Shown piece by piece: positions 19,292 to 28,819 of a DNA stretch of 49,076 nt. Below the pieces are notes generated by a model. That model saw only the letters and a list, made by a program, of their open reading frames with translations. It did no database searches and was not told the DNA's origin. The stretch is from Nanobdellota archaeon (lineage in GTDB: Archaea; Nanobdellota; Nanobdellia; Pacearchaeales; GW2011-AR1): assembly GCA_013329055.1 (NCBI GenBank), contig DUKY01000023.1:1-49076 (forward strand), in the 5' to 3' direction. Both the position numbers and the translations under genes were made by a program. Numbering within the stretch: position 1 is the first letter of the stretch; each line of letters begins with the position of its first letter.

Positions 19292-21439
19292 TTATATTTG
19301 AGGCGAAATTCTGATAACCTTTTTCCAGCCTTTATCGTTTTTTTCTTCTTGAATGAAAATGAGATTCTTTTCCAAAAGCTCATTCTTAATCTTATTTCCT
19401 TTTCTTGACGAAAATCCAAGTGTCCTGTAAATATTTACAGTGCCTGTATCTTCTTGATTTTCTTCTAAAAATCTCAGGAACATTTTTTGTTCTCTATCAA
19501 GATTAAAATTATTAAAATGTTCGACTTTATAATTATTTTGTTTTTCTAAAGTAGTAACGCCATGAGAGTTTAACCTTTTAACAAGGACTGTATTAATAAC
19601 ACATGCAATATCTTCCAAAGAATAATTCCCTTCATCTTTTCCCTGTTCTAAAATATTTTCAATCTGTTTAAGTTCATAACCCTTATCCAATTTATCCTCG
19701 ACAAATTCAAATAATATTGACTGAATCTTAGTTAAGTTATGTAAACTATCCTCTTTCACTTTCTGTCTAGACGCATCCTCTTTTTGTAATTCAGAAGGCT
19801 CAATTGCTGTAAACTGTAAAACCGGCTGAATTGCTTCAATTTTTTTCTCCTCATATGGTGAAGGCCTTTCAATTGGATTAACATTAACAACTTCAGCTCT
19901 ATCATGATAGTTTAACTCCTCAGTATTTTTTTCTATGTAAGGTGATTCTTTATTTAATTTATTCGCTTTCACCACCTCAACTCTATCATGATAATTAATA
20001 AATTCAGGCTCTGCAGCAATTAATCTCTCATTAAATTCAGGATCAATGCCTTTTTTAAAACCCATGTTCATAATCATATTTTGTGCTCTTTTCCTAACTT
20101 CATTATCCGTAACTTGCCCTTCTCTTAATTTTAATGGAGAAGTTTTAATTAAAAAAGGAGAATTATATCTCTCAGATAATTTAACAATAGCATAACCCAC
20201 AGGAAGCATAGAAAAATATTGTCTTTGATCCTTTAACTGCATAAGATAACTAACATCCATAATATCTGCCGGCAATTGCTGTTGAAATGCGATATTACAG
20301 GCACTATTACCTTTAACAGTATCACTTAATTTAGAGCAATGCTGATCTAGACAAATTAAACTAGTACCATACTCACGCATCTCTCGATAAATCATATCTG
20401 TAACAGATTCTTTTGAAAAATTAGTTCCTGTTTTTAAAAAAATATTATGAGCTTCATCAACTAAAATAGCATGATCAAACCTTCCACCGGCATTTTTTTC
20501 TTGAGATTTCTTCAATTTGTAAATATAAGTCAAAACAAACTCACAAAAAAACTTTTTTTCAATATTCCCTAAGCCATTTAACTCTAAAATAACTTTTTTA
20601 TCTAATAAATCTTCAACACTCAAACTATCAGATTCTTTATAATTGCAGACAGTACCAAAATTACCGAATGTTAAAACACTAGCAATACGTAAAGCACTCT
20701 CGATCCATCCCCCTTCACGTCCTTTAGTTTTACTTAATTTCTCTTCTAAATACCATTTAATATGATTCCATGTAGGATAATTTTCAGAACCCTTGTAAAC
20801 TCCCCATTCTTCATACGCCTCATCTAATGTCTCTAATAAGACTTTATGGACTCCGTACGAAACGAAAAAACTTTCAGTAAGTAAATCACATAAAACATTA
20901 ATCCACTCTTTAGGCTCCACACCTTTAGGAGGACAATTAATGTTCATCTTAAATAAATTGCTAACTTTTTCCTGACCTACTGTAAAACACATAACATCAT
21001 CGCCGGCTAAAATTAATGGTCTAAAACTTTTTTTCCAATCAAAAACTAAAAACGGTTTGTCTTTTTTAATAAAATTATCAAGAATTCTCAAAGCCAAAGT
21101 AGTCTTACCACTACCACTCATACCACTAATACAAACATGTCTTGGCCAATCATGTTCTCTAAGGCTAAAATCATAAACTTCTTTATCTGCATAACTAACT
21201 TTCGCAATAGGGTACTCTCCTTGCATACTTTCAAATTTAGGAGGTTCAAGTAAAACTCTTTGATCCAATAATTCCCCTAAATTTTTATAATATAATGCAT
21301 TTAAGATATTAGCAATTTCTGATTTCTCATCAAGACTCGACGACATAGCATAACGTAAATAAATATCATCAACTTTCTTTCCAAGTAAAGGTCTTAATTT
21401 GTTACATAACTGTTCAATAGATAAAGATTGATTTAACAT
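19292..21439 (-). CDS. HerA/FtsK-like ATPase with C-terminal winged helix
   Basis: A 715-residue P-loop ATPase. Walker A is GMSGSGKTT (residues 106-114), preceded by a short beta stretch PRHVCIS; FLVFDWKKSF follows as in HerA, VirD4 and VirB4 relatives; Walker B is ILVDEAHNIF (about 325-334); a downstream LDQHCSKLSDTV region fits the sensor and arginine-finger area. After residue 470 comes a low-complexity linker with two near-repeats (NYHDRVEVVKANK and NYHDRAEVVNVNP), then a winged-helix-like end (FLRFLEENQEDTGTVNIYRT). Such proteins pump DNA in conjugation, virus packaging or end resection. AAGGAG precedes the start. Its start overlaps the next gene by 7 bases. Confidence 0.82.
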   Translation of the reverse strand: MLNQSLSIEQLCNKLRPLLGKKVDDIYLRYAMSSSLDEKSEIANILNALYYKNLGELLDQRVLLEPPKFESMQGEYPIAKVSYADKEVYDFSLREHDWPRHVCISGMSGSGKTTLALRILDNFIKKDKPFLVFDWKKSFRPLILAGDDVMCFTVGQEKVSNLFKMNINCPPKGVEPKEWINVLCDLLTESFFVSYGVHKVLLETLDEAYEEWGVYKGSENYPTWNHIKWYLEEKLSKTKGREGGWIESALRIASVLTFGNFGTVCNYKESDSLSVEDLLDKKVILELNGLGNIEKKFFCEFVLTYIYKLKKSQEKNAGGRFDHAILVDEAHNIFLKTGTNFSKESVTDMIYREMREYGTSLICLDQHCSKLSDTVKGNSACNIAFQQQLPADIMDVSYLMQLKDQRQYFSMLPVGYAIVKLSERYNSPFLIKTSPLKLREGQVTDNEVRKRAQNMIMNMGFKKGIDPEFNERLIAAEPEFINYHDRVEVVKANKLNKESPYIEKNTEELNYHDRAEVVNVNPIERPSPYEEKKIEAIQPVLQFTAIEPSELQKEDASRQKVKEDSLHNLTKIQSILFEFVEDKLDKGYELKQIENILEQGKDEGNYSLEDIACVINTVLVKRLNSHGVTTLEKQNNYKVEHFNNFNLDREQKMFLRFLEENQEDTGTVNIYRTLGFSSRKGNKIKNELLEKNLIFIQEEKNDKGWKKVIRISPQI

Positions 21440-22020
21440 ATTAATTCTCCTTGTTCATTTAAATGAGGGATTATAATTCCATTTGTTGTTCCCCAAAAAT
21501 CAAAGTCAAAAAATATACCTTGTTTTTTAGTCTTATCAAATTTAAAATTCTTTCCAGACCAAACATCCCAGCTTGGGATATATCCTATTTTATTTTCAAT
21601 TTCTTTTTTTCGAATTTCAAATTCTTGATCCAACCTTTTTTTTTCATTTTTTGTTAATTGATTGTAACTGACTAAATCACATTTTTCCATAACTAAGAAT
21701 GGTTTTTCTGTTTCTTCACCAAAATATAATCCTTGCATTTGCATATCATTAAGTCTATTTGTAAATAAATTATTTCCAATTAAAAAATTCTTTAAATTTT
21801 TATCTGCATAATAGAATTTATTATCCTCATTTCGCTGAAATCTAATTGCATAATTTTCATGAAAGAAAACAAAATTATTTCCTCCAGTATCATCATCAAC
21901 TTTTTCTCTATTTACCATCTTTGAATATCTTTCAATCTCTTCATCAGTTAATGTTCCTACTAAACCTTTGTCTAAATCTATTGGATAATTTTGTCCTAGA
22001 TAAGTTATTTTATTTCTCAT
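21433..22020 (-). CDS. Kinase-fold-like protein, paralogue 1
   Basis: A 195-residue protein paralogous to 22017-22676. Shared blocks: YPIDLDKGLVGTLTDEEIER, DDDTGGNNFV, ENYAIRF, LKNFLIGNNLFTNRL, GEETEKPFLVMEK and GIFFDFDFW. The order (beta strand with IRF, hinge-like LVMEK, then IFFDFDFW) resembles a reduced protein-kinase or aminoglycoside-kinase fold, with FDFDFW in the place of the DFG metal site, though a clear catalytic HxD loop is not visible. So it may be a pseudokinase. Function unknown. Overlaps its neighbours by 7 and 4 bases. Confidence 0.62.
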   Translation of the reverse strand: MRNKITYLGQNYPIDLDKGLVGTLTDEEIERYSKMVNREKVDDDTGGNNFVFFHENYAIRFQRNEDNKFYYADKNLKNFLIGNNLFTNRLNDMQMQGLYFGEETEKPFLVMEKCDLVSYNQLTKNEKKRLDQEFEIRKKEIENKIGYIPSWDVWSGKNFKFDKTKKQGIFFDFDFWGTTNGIIIPHLNEQGELIC

Positions 22021-22676
22021 CTTATTAATTCTCCTTCTTGTTTATTTCTTTGAGTATTTCTAGAAAACATTCTCACGGGGTTTTGCGTGATTAATTCTCC
22101 GTAATTTAATTGTGGAATAAAGTGTTCTGATTTCCAGTCATCAAAATCAAAGAATATCCCGGATTTCTTTATTGTATCAAATTCAAAATTTCTTCGAATG
22201 CTTGTATCATTAGAAATATTATTATATCCTAATTCTTGAATTTTACTTAAGCTATTATAATAATCATTGAGTAATATTCTTTTTTCATTGGCAGTCAAAA
22301 AACCAATTTTCTTTAAATTAAGTTTTTCCATTACTAAAAATGGTTGTTCAGTTTTTTTTCCAAAATATACTCCCTGCATTTCAGGAGCACCCAATTTATT
22401 TGTAATTAAATCATTTCCAATAAAAAAGTTTAAGAGGCATCGGTTTAATTGATCTATTCGTGAAGCATATCTTTCTTGAATTATTGGTTTTGAAAATCTA
22501 ATTGCGTAATTTTCATCATAACAAATATAATTACCTGTTCCGGTATTATCATCAATTTTTCTTTTATTTACCTTCCATGAATATTTTTCAATCTCTTCAT
22601 CTGTTAATGTTCCTACTAACCCTTTATCTAAATCAAAAGGATAACTTTGTCCTCGATAATTAATCTGCTGAATCAT
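22017..22676 (-). CDS. Kinase-fold-like protein, paralogue 2
   Basis: A 219-residue paralogue of 21433-22020 with the same N-terminal block (YPFDLDKGLVGTLTDEEIEK, YICYDENYAIRF), hinge PFLVMEKLNL and metal-site-like GIFFDFDDW. The C-terminus is extended by about 25 residues and repeats the final GELI motif twice. An ATGA overlap joins it to both neighbours, so the three genes are translationally coupled. GGAGG lies before its start. Function unknown. Confidence 0.62.
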   Translation of the reverse strand: MIQQINYRGQSYPFDLDKGLVGTLTDEEIEKYSWKVNKRKIDDNTGTGNYICYDENYAIRFSKPIIQERYASRIDQLNRCLLNFFIGNDLITNKLGAPEMQGVYFGKKTEQPFLVMEKLNLKKIGFLTANEKRILLNDYYNSLSKIQELGYNNISNDTSIRRNFEFDTIKKSGIFFDFDDWKSEHFIPQLNYGELITQNPVRMFSRNTQRNKQEGELIR

Positions 22677-23044
22677 TTTATTAAACCTCCAAAATAAAAA
22701 TTATTTACATCTTTTGGAATTAAATCCAAAGGTTCTGAAAGTATTTTGATAAAACGAATTCCATCAATTATAATCTCATTTTTGTACAATCCATCTTTTT
22801 GCCTTTTACAATTCTTTCTTAAATCTGTATCTTTGAGAATTTTTTGTAGGTCAAAGATGTTCTTTCTTAAATGATTTGATTTGTCTTCCGACATATAATC
22901 ATTTTGTATCTTTCTCACAGAATCTTTTAATTGTCGAATGGTCATATCAATTAATTTTAATTGATATAATACTATCTCTTCATGAGGATTGTAAACTATC
23001 TTTGCATAATTCTCTTCATTTGTTGTTTTTTCTGTCATTTTCAT
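22673..23044 (-). CDS. 123-residue helical protein
   Basis: Soluble, charged and mostly helical (EEIVLYQLKLIDMTIRQLKD, KSNHLRKNIFDLQKILKDTD), ending in IIDGIRFIKILSEPLDLIPK. No recognised family. ATGA overlap with 22017-22676. No good ribosome site, which may mean leaderless or coupled translation. Probably part of the HerA-containing module. Confidence 0.6.
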   Translation of the reverse strand: MKMTEKTTNEENYAKIVYNPHEEIVLYQLKLIDMTIRQLKDSVRKIQNDYMSEDKSNHLRKNIFDLQKILKDTDLRKNCKRQKDGLYKNEIIIDGIRFIKILSEPLDLIPKDVNNFYFGGLIK

Positions 23045-23137
23045 CTTTGTTGTTTTTCAAAATTATATTTGAAACTTTTGAAAAATCTATGATTTTTCTT
23101 ATAATTGAAATAAATAAAAAAAATAAAAAAATAAAAT

Positions 23138-23368
23138 TTATAGTGCCTTTTCAAGGAAACTGCTTCTTAAATTATCTCTCCAAGATCTTTGTTTTCTAAC
23201 ACTATCAATTGCTTCATACCATACCAATTCTAATGCATCTGTTGAAAGACCCATATTTTTGCCCATTTGATAAAGCTGTAAAGCATCTTTTTCAGTTCTG
23301 CAAACTCCTGCAGTTTTAAGCACTTTAGAAAGTTCATCTTCTGGAGTAGAAATTCTATAGTTAATCAT
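23138..23368 (-). CDS. 76-residue helical protein
   Basis: MINYRISTPEDELSKVLKTA, then RTEKDALQLYQMGKNMGLST and WYEAIDSVRKQRSW. Small soluble helical protein, possibly a regulator or binding partner. It starts one base after the stop of 23370-24137, so it belongs to the same transcript. Unrecognised. Confidence 0.58.
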   Translation of the reverse strand: MINYRISTPEDELSKVLKTAGVCRTEKDALQLYQMGKNMGLSTDALELVWYEAIDSVRKQRSWRDNLRSSFLEKAL

Positions 23369-23369
23369 T

Positions 23370-24137
23370 TTAATTTAGACCTCCTTGTAAATTATATGAA
23401 TTTAATTTCATATTATCTTTTGTATAACTAAAATAATCACTTGGTTTGTTAGATTTACTTTCTGATTTTCTTTTCCAATACTCAAAATCAATAATATAAA
23501 CTTTTCCCGTGCTTTCTTCAACAATAATATTTCTATCTTCAAAATCAACAGGAATAAATCTTTGTGTTAATTTCCTTAATTCTTTTCTAGATTGTTTTTC
23601 TAATCTGTTGTATAAATCTGATTTTTGCTTAAGACCTTTTTCTGTTAATTGCACTAATGATTTTCCATTAATTTTTTCAAGGACAAAAGCAGGTCTAAAT
23701 TGTTTTTGTGTTAAATCATAAACATTAAATATTCCATACGGTTTTGTGATATTTGCATTTAAATTATAACTTTCTTCATAAACTGGGCAATGATCATTAT
23801 ATTCATTAGTTAAGGCTGTTTTTTTATTTGGAGTTACAAGACGAGAATCACTATTTCCTAACTTTGCAACTAAATTTTGTGTTATTGAACAAATCGGAGA
23901 AACATTTTTTGCTACATCAGAATAGTCTTTATGACCTAAAAATTGATCTCCTCTGATTATATATTTGAAAGGCAAATTTAAATTAGCTTTATTAGCACCA
24001 CCAAGCATTTGTGCTTCTTTTAAAGATAATTCTTCTTCTTTTACAAGTTTTCTTAGAAGGTTTTTTCTTAATTTTGGATCTTCCTTATTCCAAAATTTTT
24101 GTAATTGATACCATCTTAATAATAACTGTTTTTTCAT
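23370..24137 (-). CDS. Kinase-fold protein with catalytic-loop-like motifs
   Basis: A 255-residue protein with a hinge-like PAFVLEKINGKSLVQL, a catalytic-loop-like FIPVDFEDRNIIV (Asp and Asn placed as in HxDxxxxN) and a metal-site-like KVYIIDFEYW. This order matches aminoglycoside phosphotransferase and RIO-type kinases, more convincingly than the two paralogues at 21433 and 22017. The N-terminal half is basic (KKQLLLRWYQLQKFWNKED). Substrate unknown. An AAGGAGG site precedes the start. Confidence 0.62.
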   Translation of the reverse strand: MKKQLLLRWYQLQKFWNKEDPKLRKNLLRKLVKEEELSLKEAQMLGGANKANLNLPFKYIIRGDQFLGHKDYSDVAKNVSPICSITQNLVAKLGNSDSRLVTPNKKTALTNEYNDHCPVYEESYNLNANITKPYGIFNVYDLTQKQFRPAFVLEKINGKSLVQLTEKGLKQKSDLYNRLEKQSRKELRKLTQRFIPVDFEDRNIIVEESTGKVYIIDFEYWKRKSESKSNKPSDYFSYTKDNMKLNSYNLQGGLN

Positions 24138-24138
24138 T

Positions 24139-24582
24139 TTAATTTAGACCTCCTTTCATAAGATTGTCAAGCATAATTGCCCTGCCTTCTTTTTCGCTAA
24201 GTTCTTTTTGCTTATCCCGAAGTTCTCTTTTAAGTAAAGCAACATCTCTCCAACAATTTAATTTTTCATTTAATTGTAATTCAGAAATTTCAATTTGTTT
24301 TTGTCGAAGACCATTTCTTTCTTTAAATCCATCAGAATCAACTGCAGTATTAATAAGTAAAAAATTCGTAATCTCAGTTTTCATTTTATCGCATTCATTG
24401 ATAATAATCTTGCTCAATTCTTCCCTTTGTCGAACCATATCTTGAATTTCATCTATGAATTCTTTTAAAGAATCAAGTTTTTCTTTGCCAATCCCTTTAA
24501 CTGAATCTTCTTCAAAAGAAGGGTTTTTCTGGTTTTCCCAACTTAAAAAGGGTTTTCCGCTTTGCATCATATTTAGTTCCAT
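24139..24582 (-). CDS. Coiled-coil protein, 147 residues
   Basis: Charged, heptad-rich protein: LDSLKEFIDEIQDMVRQREE, QKQIEISELQLNEKLNCW, LLKRELRDKQKELSEKEGRA. It ends MLDNLMKGGLN, and the downstream kinase-like protein also ends LQGGLN. First gene of the HerA module. Its start faces valS across a 150-base divergent promoter region. Confidence 0.6.
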   Translation of the reverse strand: MELNMMQSGKPFLSWENQKNPSFEEDSVKGIGKEKLDSLKEFIDEIQDMVRQREELSKIIINECDKMKTEITNFLLINTAVDSDGFKERNGLRQKQIEISELQLNEKLNCWRDVALLKRELRDKQKELSEKEGRAIMLDNLMKGGLN

Positions 24583-24735
24583 AAAAGTAGTGACATAATC
24601 TAATATTTAAATGTTTCTATTTGTTGTCACTTCTAAGTTATAAGAAAAGCTAGAAATATTTTAAAGCTAAAATCAAAACTCCTCAACAAAGCACATAAAC
24701 TAAAACTTTAAAAAATTCTTTATTCATTTCTAATA

Positions 24736-27075
24736 ATGGCAAAAATAGATATAGAAGAAATAGAAACAAAATGGAAAAAGTTTTGGGAAGAAGAACAAAT
24801 CTATAAAGCAGACTTAACTGTTAAGGAAATTTTTTCAATTGATACTCCTCCTCCAACAATTTCAGGGCACATGCATATTGGTCACGCATTTTCATATTCT
24901 CAACAGGATTTTATTGCACGATTTAGAAGAATGTATAATGGAAGTGTATTATATCCATTTGGAACAGACGATAATGGCTTGCCAACAGAAAGATACGTTG
25001 AAAAAATTCATAATTTAAAAAGCGAAAGTATGTCAAGAGCAGATTTTATAAAATTATGTTCAAAAACACTCAAAGAACTTACCCCGGATTTTATTCAGGA
25101 TTGGAAAGATATTGGAATGTCATGCGATTTTGAAGTCTACTATTCAACCATTGACAAAAATTCACAAAAAATATCACAGGCATCATTCATTAATTTATAT
25201 AAAAAAGGTTATGTTTACAAAAAATCATTCCCAACATTATGGTGTACTGAATGCAAGACCTCAATTGCTCAAGCGGAGTTGGAAGATAAAGAAGGCAAAA
25301 CATTATTTTCGACCTTAAAATTCAAAATACAAAATAAAGACCTATTAATCGCAACAACACGTCCGGAATTATTGGGTGCCTGCACTGCAATCTTTGTGAA
25401 TCCAAAAGATACCCGATATAAAACTTTCATTGGAAAAAAAGCAATAGTCCCATTATTTAATTTTGAAGTCCCGATAATCGCTGACGATTCAGCACAAATT
25501 GATAAAGGAACAGGTGCATTAATGATTTGCTCATATGGAGACAAGTATGATGTTGAAGCAATTAATCGTCATGGATTAAAACCAAGAATAATTATTAATC
25601 TTGATGGAACATTAAATATAGAACCATATAAAGGATTAAAAATAAAAGACGCCAGAAAAAAAATTCTTGAAGATTTAAAAAATGCTGGTTTAATATACGA
25701 ACAAAAAGAGATTAATCACATCGTTAATGTTCATGATAGATGTTCTAATCCTATAGAATTCATCGCTACAGAACAATGGTTCATTAAATTGCTTGATTAC
25801 AAGAAAGAATTAATCAATCAGGGAAACAAAATTAAATGGTACCCTGAATTTATGAAAAAACGTTATGAAAATTGGGTTAACGGTCTTGAATGGGACTGGA
25901 GTATCTCTCGGGAAAGACATTTTGGAGTACCGATTCCTGTTTGGACATGCAAAGAATGTAATGAAATAATTTTACCTTCAGAAAATAAACTTCCAATTGA
26001 TCCTCTGGAAATAAAAAAAATATGTCCAAAATGTAAAAAAGAAGCTATCGGAGAAAACAGAGTATTTGATACATGGATGACCTCTTCAGAAAGTCCTCAG
26101 ATTGTTTCTTCATTAACTAATAATAAAATTAAAATCCCATTTTCATTTAGACCACAAGCACACGATATTATCAGAACTTGGGCATTTTATACAATTGTAA
26201 AATCTTTCTTGAATGAAAATAAACTTCCATGGAATGATATTGTGATCTCCGGACATGTAACACTCAAAGGAGAAAAAATGTCCAAAAGTAAAGGCAATGT
26301 TATCGCCCCTAAAGATATAATAAAAGAATATGGCGTGGATACAATGAGATTTGCTGCAGCAAGTTCAAAATTAGGAAATGACTCAGATTATTCTGAAAAT
26401 GATTTAATTACCGGGAAAAAACTCGTTAATAAGTTATTAAATGCTTCACGGTTTGTATTCATGAATTTAAAAGATTTTAACAATACAAGACCAAAAACCT
26501 TTGAAAAGCTTGATGAATTATTCCTTGAAAAATTAAATATCCTCATCAATAAAACCACTGATGATTTTAAAAATTATGAATATTCAAAAGTAAAACAAGA
26601 AATAGAACAATTTTTTATGAATGATTTTTGTAATAATTATTTAGAAATTGTAAAAAAAAGAGTTTATCAAGGATCTGTAAATGAAAAGCATTCAGCACAA
26701 TACACCCTTTATACTTCTTTACTTGCAATGCTAAAAATCTTTGCCCCAATTATGCCTTTTATTACTGAAGAGATTTATCAGGAACATTTTCGAATTTTTG
26801 AAAAATCAAAAAGTATTCATGTTACATCTTGGCCAAAATATAAAAAATCTTCAAAAGATGCTTTAGATGAATTGCCGAAATATCAATCTTTAATTGATGT
26901 ACTTGAAGATGTGCGAAGAGAAAAAACAAATATGCAAAAACCAATGAATGCTGAATGTAATTTAATCATCTCTGAAAAAACTTACGATAAAATAAAAGAT
27001 ATGATCGAAGATTTGAAATCTGTAACAAACGCCCAAGAGATAAAAAGCGGTAAAGAATTTAAAATATCTTTTTAA
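24736..27075 (+). CDS. valS: Valyl-tRNA synthetase
   Basis: Charges tRNA-Val. 779 residues with the class I signatures: HIGH in DTPPPTISGHMHIGHAF (about residues 36-52) and KMSKS in GEKMSKSKGNVIAPKD (about 513-528). DDNGLPTERYVEK and WCTECKTSIAQAELED are typical of archaeal ValRS, and the editing domain (IATTRPELLGACTAIFVNP) is present. It is on the shorter side for the family and lacks a long C-terminal coiled coil. The gene is monocistronic or followed by the 27129 gene. No Shine-Dalgarno site. Confidence 0.96.
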   Translation: MAKIDIEEIETKWKKFWEEEQIYKADLTVKEIFSIDTPPPTISGHMHIGHAFSYSQQDFIARFRRMYNGSVLYPFGTDDNGLPTERYVEKIHNLKSESMSRADFIKLCSKTLKELTPDFIQDWKDIGMSCDFEVYYSTIDKNSQKISQASFINLYKKGYVYKKSFPTLWCTECKTSIAQAELEDKEGKTLFSTLKFKIQNKDLLIATTRPELLGACTAIFVNPKDTRYKTFIGKKAIVPLFNFEVPIIADDSAQIDKGTGALMICSYGDKYDVEAINRHGLKPRIIINLDGTLNIEPYKGLKIKDARKKILEDLKNAGLIYEQKEINHIVNVHDRCSNPIEFIATEQWFIKLLDYKKELINQGNKIKWYPEFMKKRYENWVNGLEWDWSISRERHFGVPIPVWTCKECNEIILPSENKLPIDPLEIKKICPKCKKEAIGENRVFDTWMTSSESPQIVSSLTNNKIKIPFSFRPQAHDIIRTWAFYTIVKSFLNENKLPWNDIVISGHVTLKGEKMSKSKGNVIAPKDIIKEYGVDTMRFAAASSKLGNDSDYSENDLITGKKLVNKLLNASRFVFMNLKDFNNTRPKTFEKLDELFLEKLNILINKTTDDFKNYEYSKVKQEIEQFFMNDFCNNYLEIVKKRVYQGSVNEKHSAQYTLYTSLLAMLKIFAPIMPFITEEIYQEHFRIFEKSKSIHVTSWPKYKKSSKDALDELPKYQSLIDVLEDVRREKTNMQKPMNAECNLIISEKTYDKIKDMIEDLKSVTNAQEIKSGKEFKISF

Positions 27076-27128
27076 TAGTTGAAAAATATCTCCTAAAAAC
27101 TTAAAAAATAATTTGTAATCTACTTTAG

Positions 27129-27533
27129 ATGGAAAATTTCGGGATTTCAATGTTTAGATATAGAAATGGTTTTTTTAGACCGGATGTTAAGAAAAAAGTT
27201 CTTTTAATTGAAGATCAATTAGAGGAGAACTTTCCGAATTCGAAATTTTTTCCTCCTGTAAGGGGATATTCTTTTTTTGACGAAGATAATTTTGTTTTAT
27301 TATTATATCAACATGACTTATATAAAAAAGAAATATACTCTTTTTTATTTAATCCTGACTTAGTGAACCTTTTTCCGGATTTTATGTTATCAATGGATAA
27401 AAACGATTATTCATTAATTGAGGATTTATTAAAAACACAAATTAATCCTTCTTCAAGATTAAAAGATACCGATGGTCTTTTTAAAAAAATTGAAATCCCT
27501 TATGTTGATTTTTTGTCCTATCCTTTTGGATAA
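27129..27533 (+). CDS. Hypothetical 134-residue protein
   Basis: Soluble acidic protein (FRPDVKKKVLLIEDQLEENF, NPDLVNLFPDFMLSMDKNDY) without recognisable domain or membrane segment. It lies 53 bases after valS on the same strand. Codon use matches the surrounding AT-rich genes. Confidence 0.6.
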   Translation: MENFGISMFRYRNGFFRPDVKKKVLLIEDQLEENFPNSKFFPPVRGYSFFDEDNFVLLLYQHDLYKKEIYSFLFNPDLVNLFPDFMLSMDKNDYSLIEDLLKTQINPSSRLKDTDGLFKKIEIPYVDFLSYPFG

Positions 27534-27610
27534 TTCTATTAGCAGTTTTGGTACAAAAGGAAAGTTAGGATTCAATCAAGCTTTCAAAATTATTTTTTAG
27601 CATTGAAAAG

Positions 27611-27618
27611 TATATAAA
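27611..27618 (+). promoter_or_regulatory. TATA box of the enolase gene
   Basis: TATATAAA lies 22-29 bases before the ATG at 27640, the classical archaeal spacing for a leaderless transcript. It also argues against a start at the TTG further upstream. Confidence 0.6.
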
Positions 27619-27639
27619 CTAAATTTGGTTAAAACATCT

Positions 27640-28806
27640 ATGATAGTTCAAGGAGTCAGTGCTAAAGAGATTCTGGACTCAAGAGAAGAAAAAACAATTT
27701 TTGTAACGATAAAAACTAATCTTGGGGATTTTTCTGCAAGTGCACCTAATGGAAAATCAAAAGGTAAATTTGAAAAAAAGATTTACAAAAAAAATCTTGA
27801 AACAGACATAAAAACCCTTGAAAAATTTAACGATTATTTTACTGAAGAAATCATTGATAAATTTGATGATTTAAGAAGAATAGAAGACATTTTAGACGGG
27901 CATGTAGGAGGAAATACCATTTTAGCGTTTGAATTTGCTTTATTAAAAGCATTAGCAAAAGAACAAAAAAAAGAAATTTGGGAATTAATAAATCCTAACG
28001 CAAAAAAATTCCCCCGATTAGTAGGTAATTGTATTGGAGGAGGATTGCATTCAAACATTAAAGGTGCAAAAAAACCGGATTTTCAGGAATTTTTATTAAT
28101 TCCCGATACAAAAACCGTCAAAGAAGCATGGGAATTAAATAAAAAAGCAAAAAAAGAAGCTGAAGAATTATTAAAAAATGCAGATAAAAAATTTAAAAGT
28201 GAAAAAAACGACGAAGATGCTTGGATAACTTCATTAAATGAAAAACAGGTTTTAGAAATTTTATCAAAATTAAACTTACCAATCGGTTTAGATCTTGCCG
28301 CTTCAAGTTTTTATGCAAGAAAAAATTATAATTATTCAAATCCTATGTTAAGACGAAGTTCAGATGAACAAATTGGATATTTAACAAATCTAATCAAAAA
28401 TTATAACTTATTTTATATAGAAGATGCATTTGAAGAACAGGATTTTTCTGGTTTTGCAAAATTAACAAAATTATTCCCGAACCGTTTAATTGTCGGAGAT
28501 GATTTAACTGTAACAAATCAAAAACGTCTTGAACAAGCAATAAGAGAGAAAAGTATTAATGCTCTTATTGTAAAACCTAACCAATGTGGTTCCTTAATTG
28601 AAGTAAAAAATGTTGTAAAATTAGCTAGGAAAAATAACCTTAAAATAATTTTTTCTCACAGAAGTGGCGAAACAGAAGAATCAATTTTAGCAGATTTAGC
28701 ATTTGGTTTTCAGGCAGACTTTTTTAAATCAGGAATAACCGGAAAAGAAAGAGAAGTAAAAATCAAACGATTAATCGAAATTGAAGATTCTTTAAAGAAT
28801 AAATAA
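27640..28806 (+). CDS. eno: Enolase, divergent
   Basis: Converts 2-phosphoglycerate to phosphoenolpyruvate. 388 residues, shorter than the usual 410-430. Conserved family blocks are visible but altered: GGGLHSNIKGAKKPDFQEF (normally GGSHA...QEF), LDLAASSFY, YIEDAFEEQDF, VGDDLTVTNQKRL, NALIVKPNQCGSL, FSHRSGETEESI and FKSGITGKERE. The metal acids, both catalytic lysines (in VKPNQ and FKSG) and the SHRSGE loop remain, so activity is likely. The ATG at 27640 is chosen for its TATA spacing. Confidence 0.9.
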   Translation: MIVQGVSAKEILDSREEKTIFVTIKTNLGDFSASAPNGKSKGKFEKKIYKKNLETDIKTLEKFNDYFTEEIIDKFDDLRRIEDILDGHVGGNTILAFEFALLKALAKEQKKEIWELINPNAKKFPRLVGNCIGGGLHSNIKGAKKPDFQEFLLIPDTKTVKEAWELNKKAKKEAEELLKNADKKFKSEKNDEDAWITSLNEKQVLEILSKLNLPIGLDLAASSFYARKNYNYSNPMLRRSSDEQIGYLTNLIKNYNLFYIEDAFEEQDFSGFAKLTKLFPNRLIVGDDLTVTNQKRLEQAIREKSINALIVKPNQCGSLIEVKNVVKLARKNNLKIIFSHRSGETEESILADLAFGFQADFFKSGITGKEREVKIKRLIEIEDSLKNK

Positions 28807-28819
28807 AGATTGTGGATAC

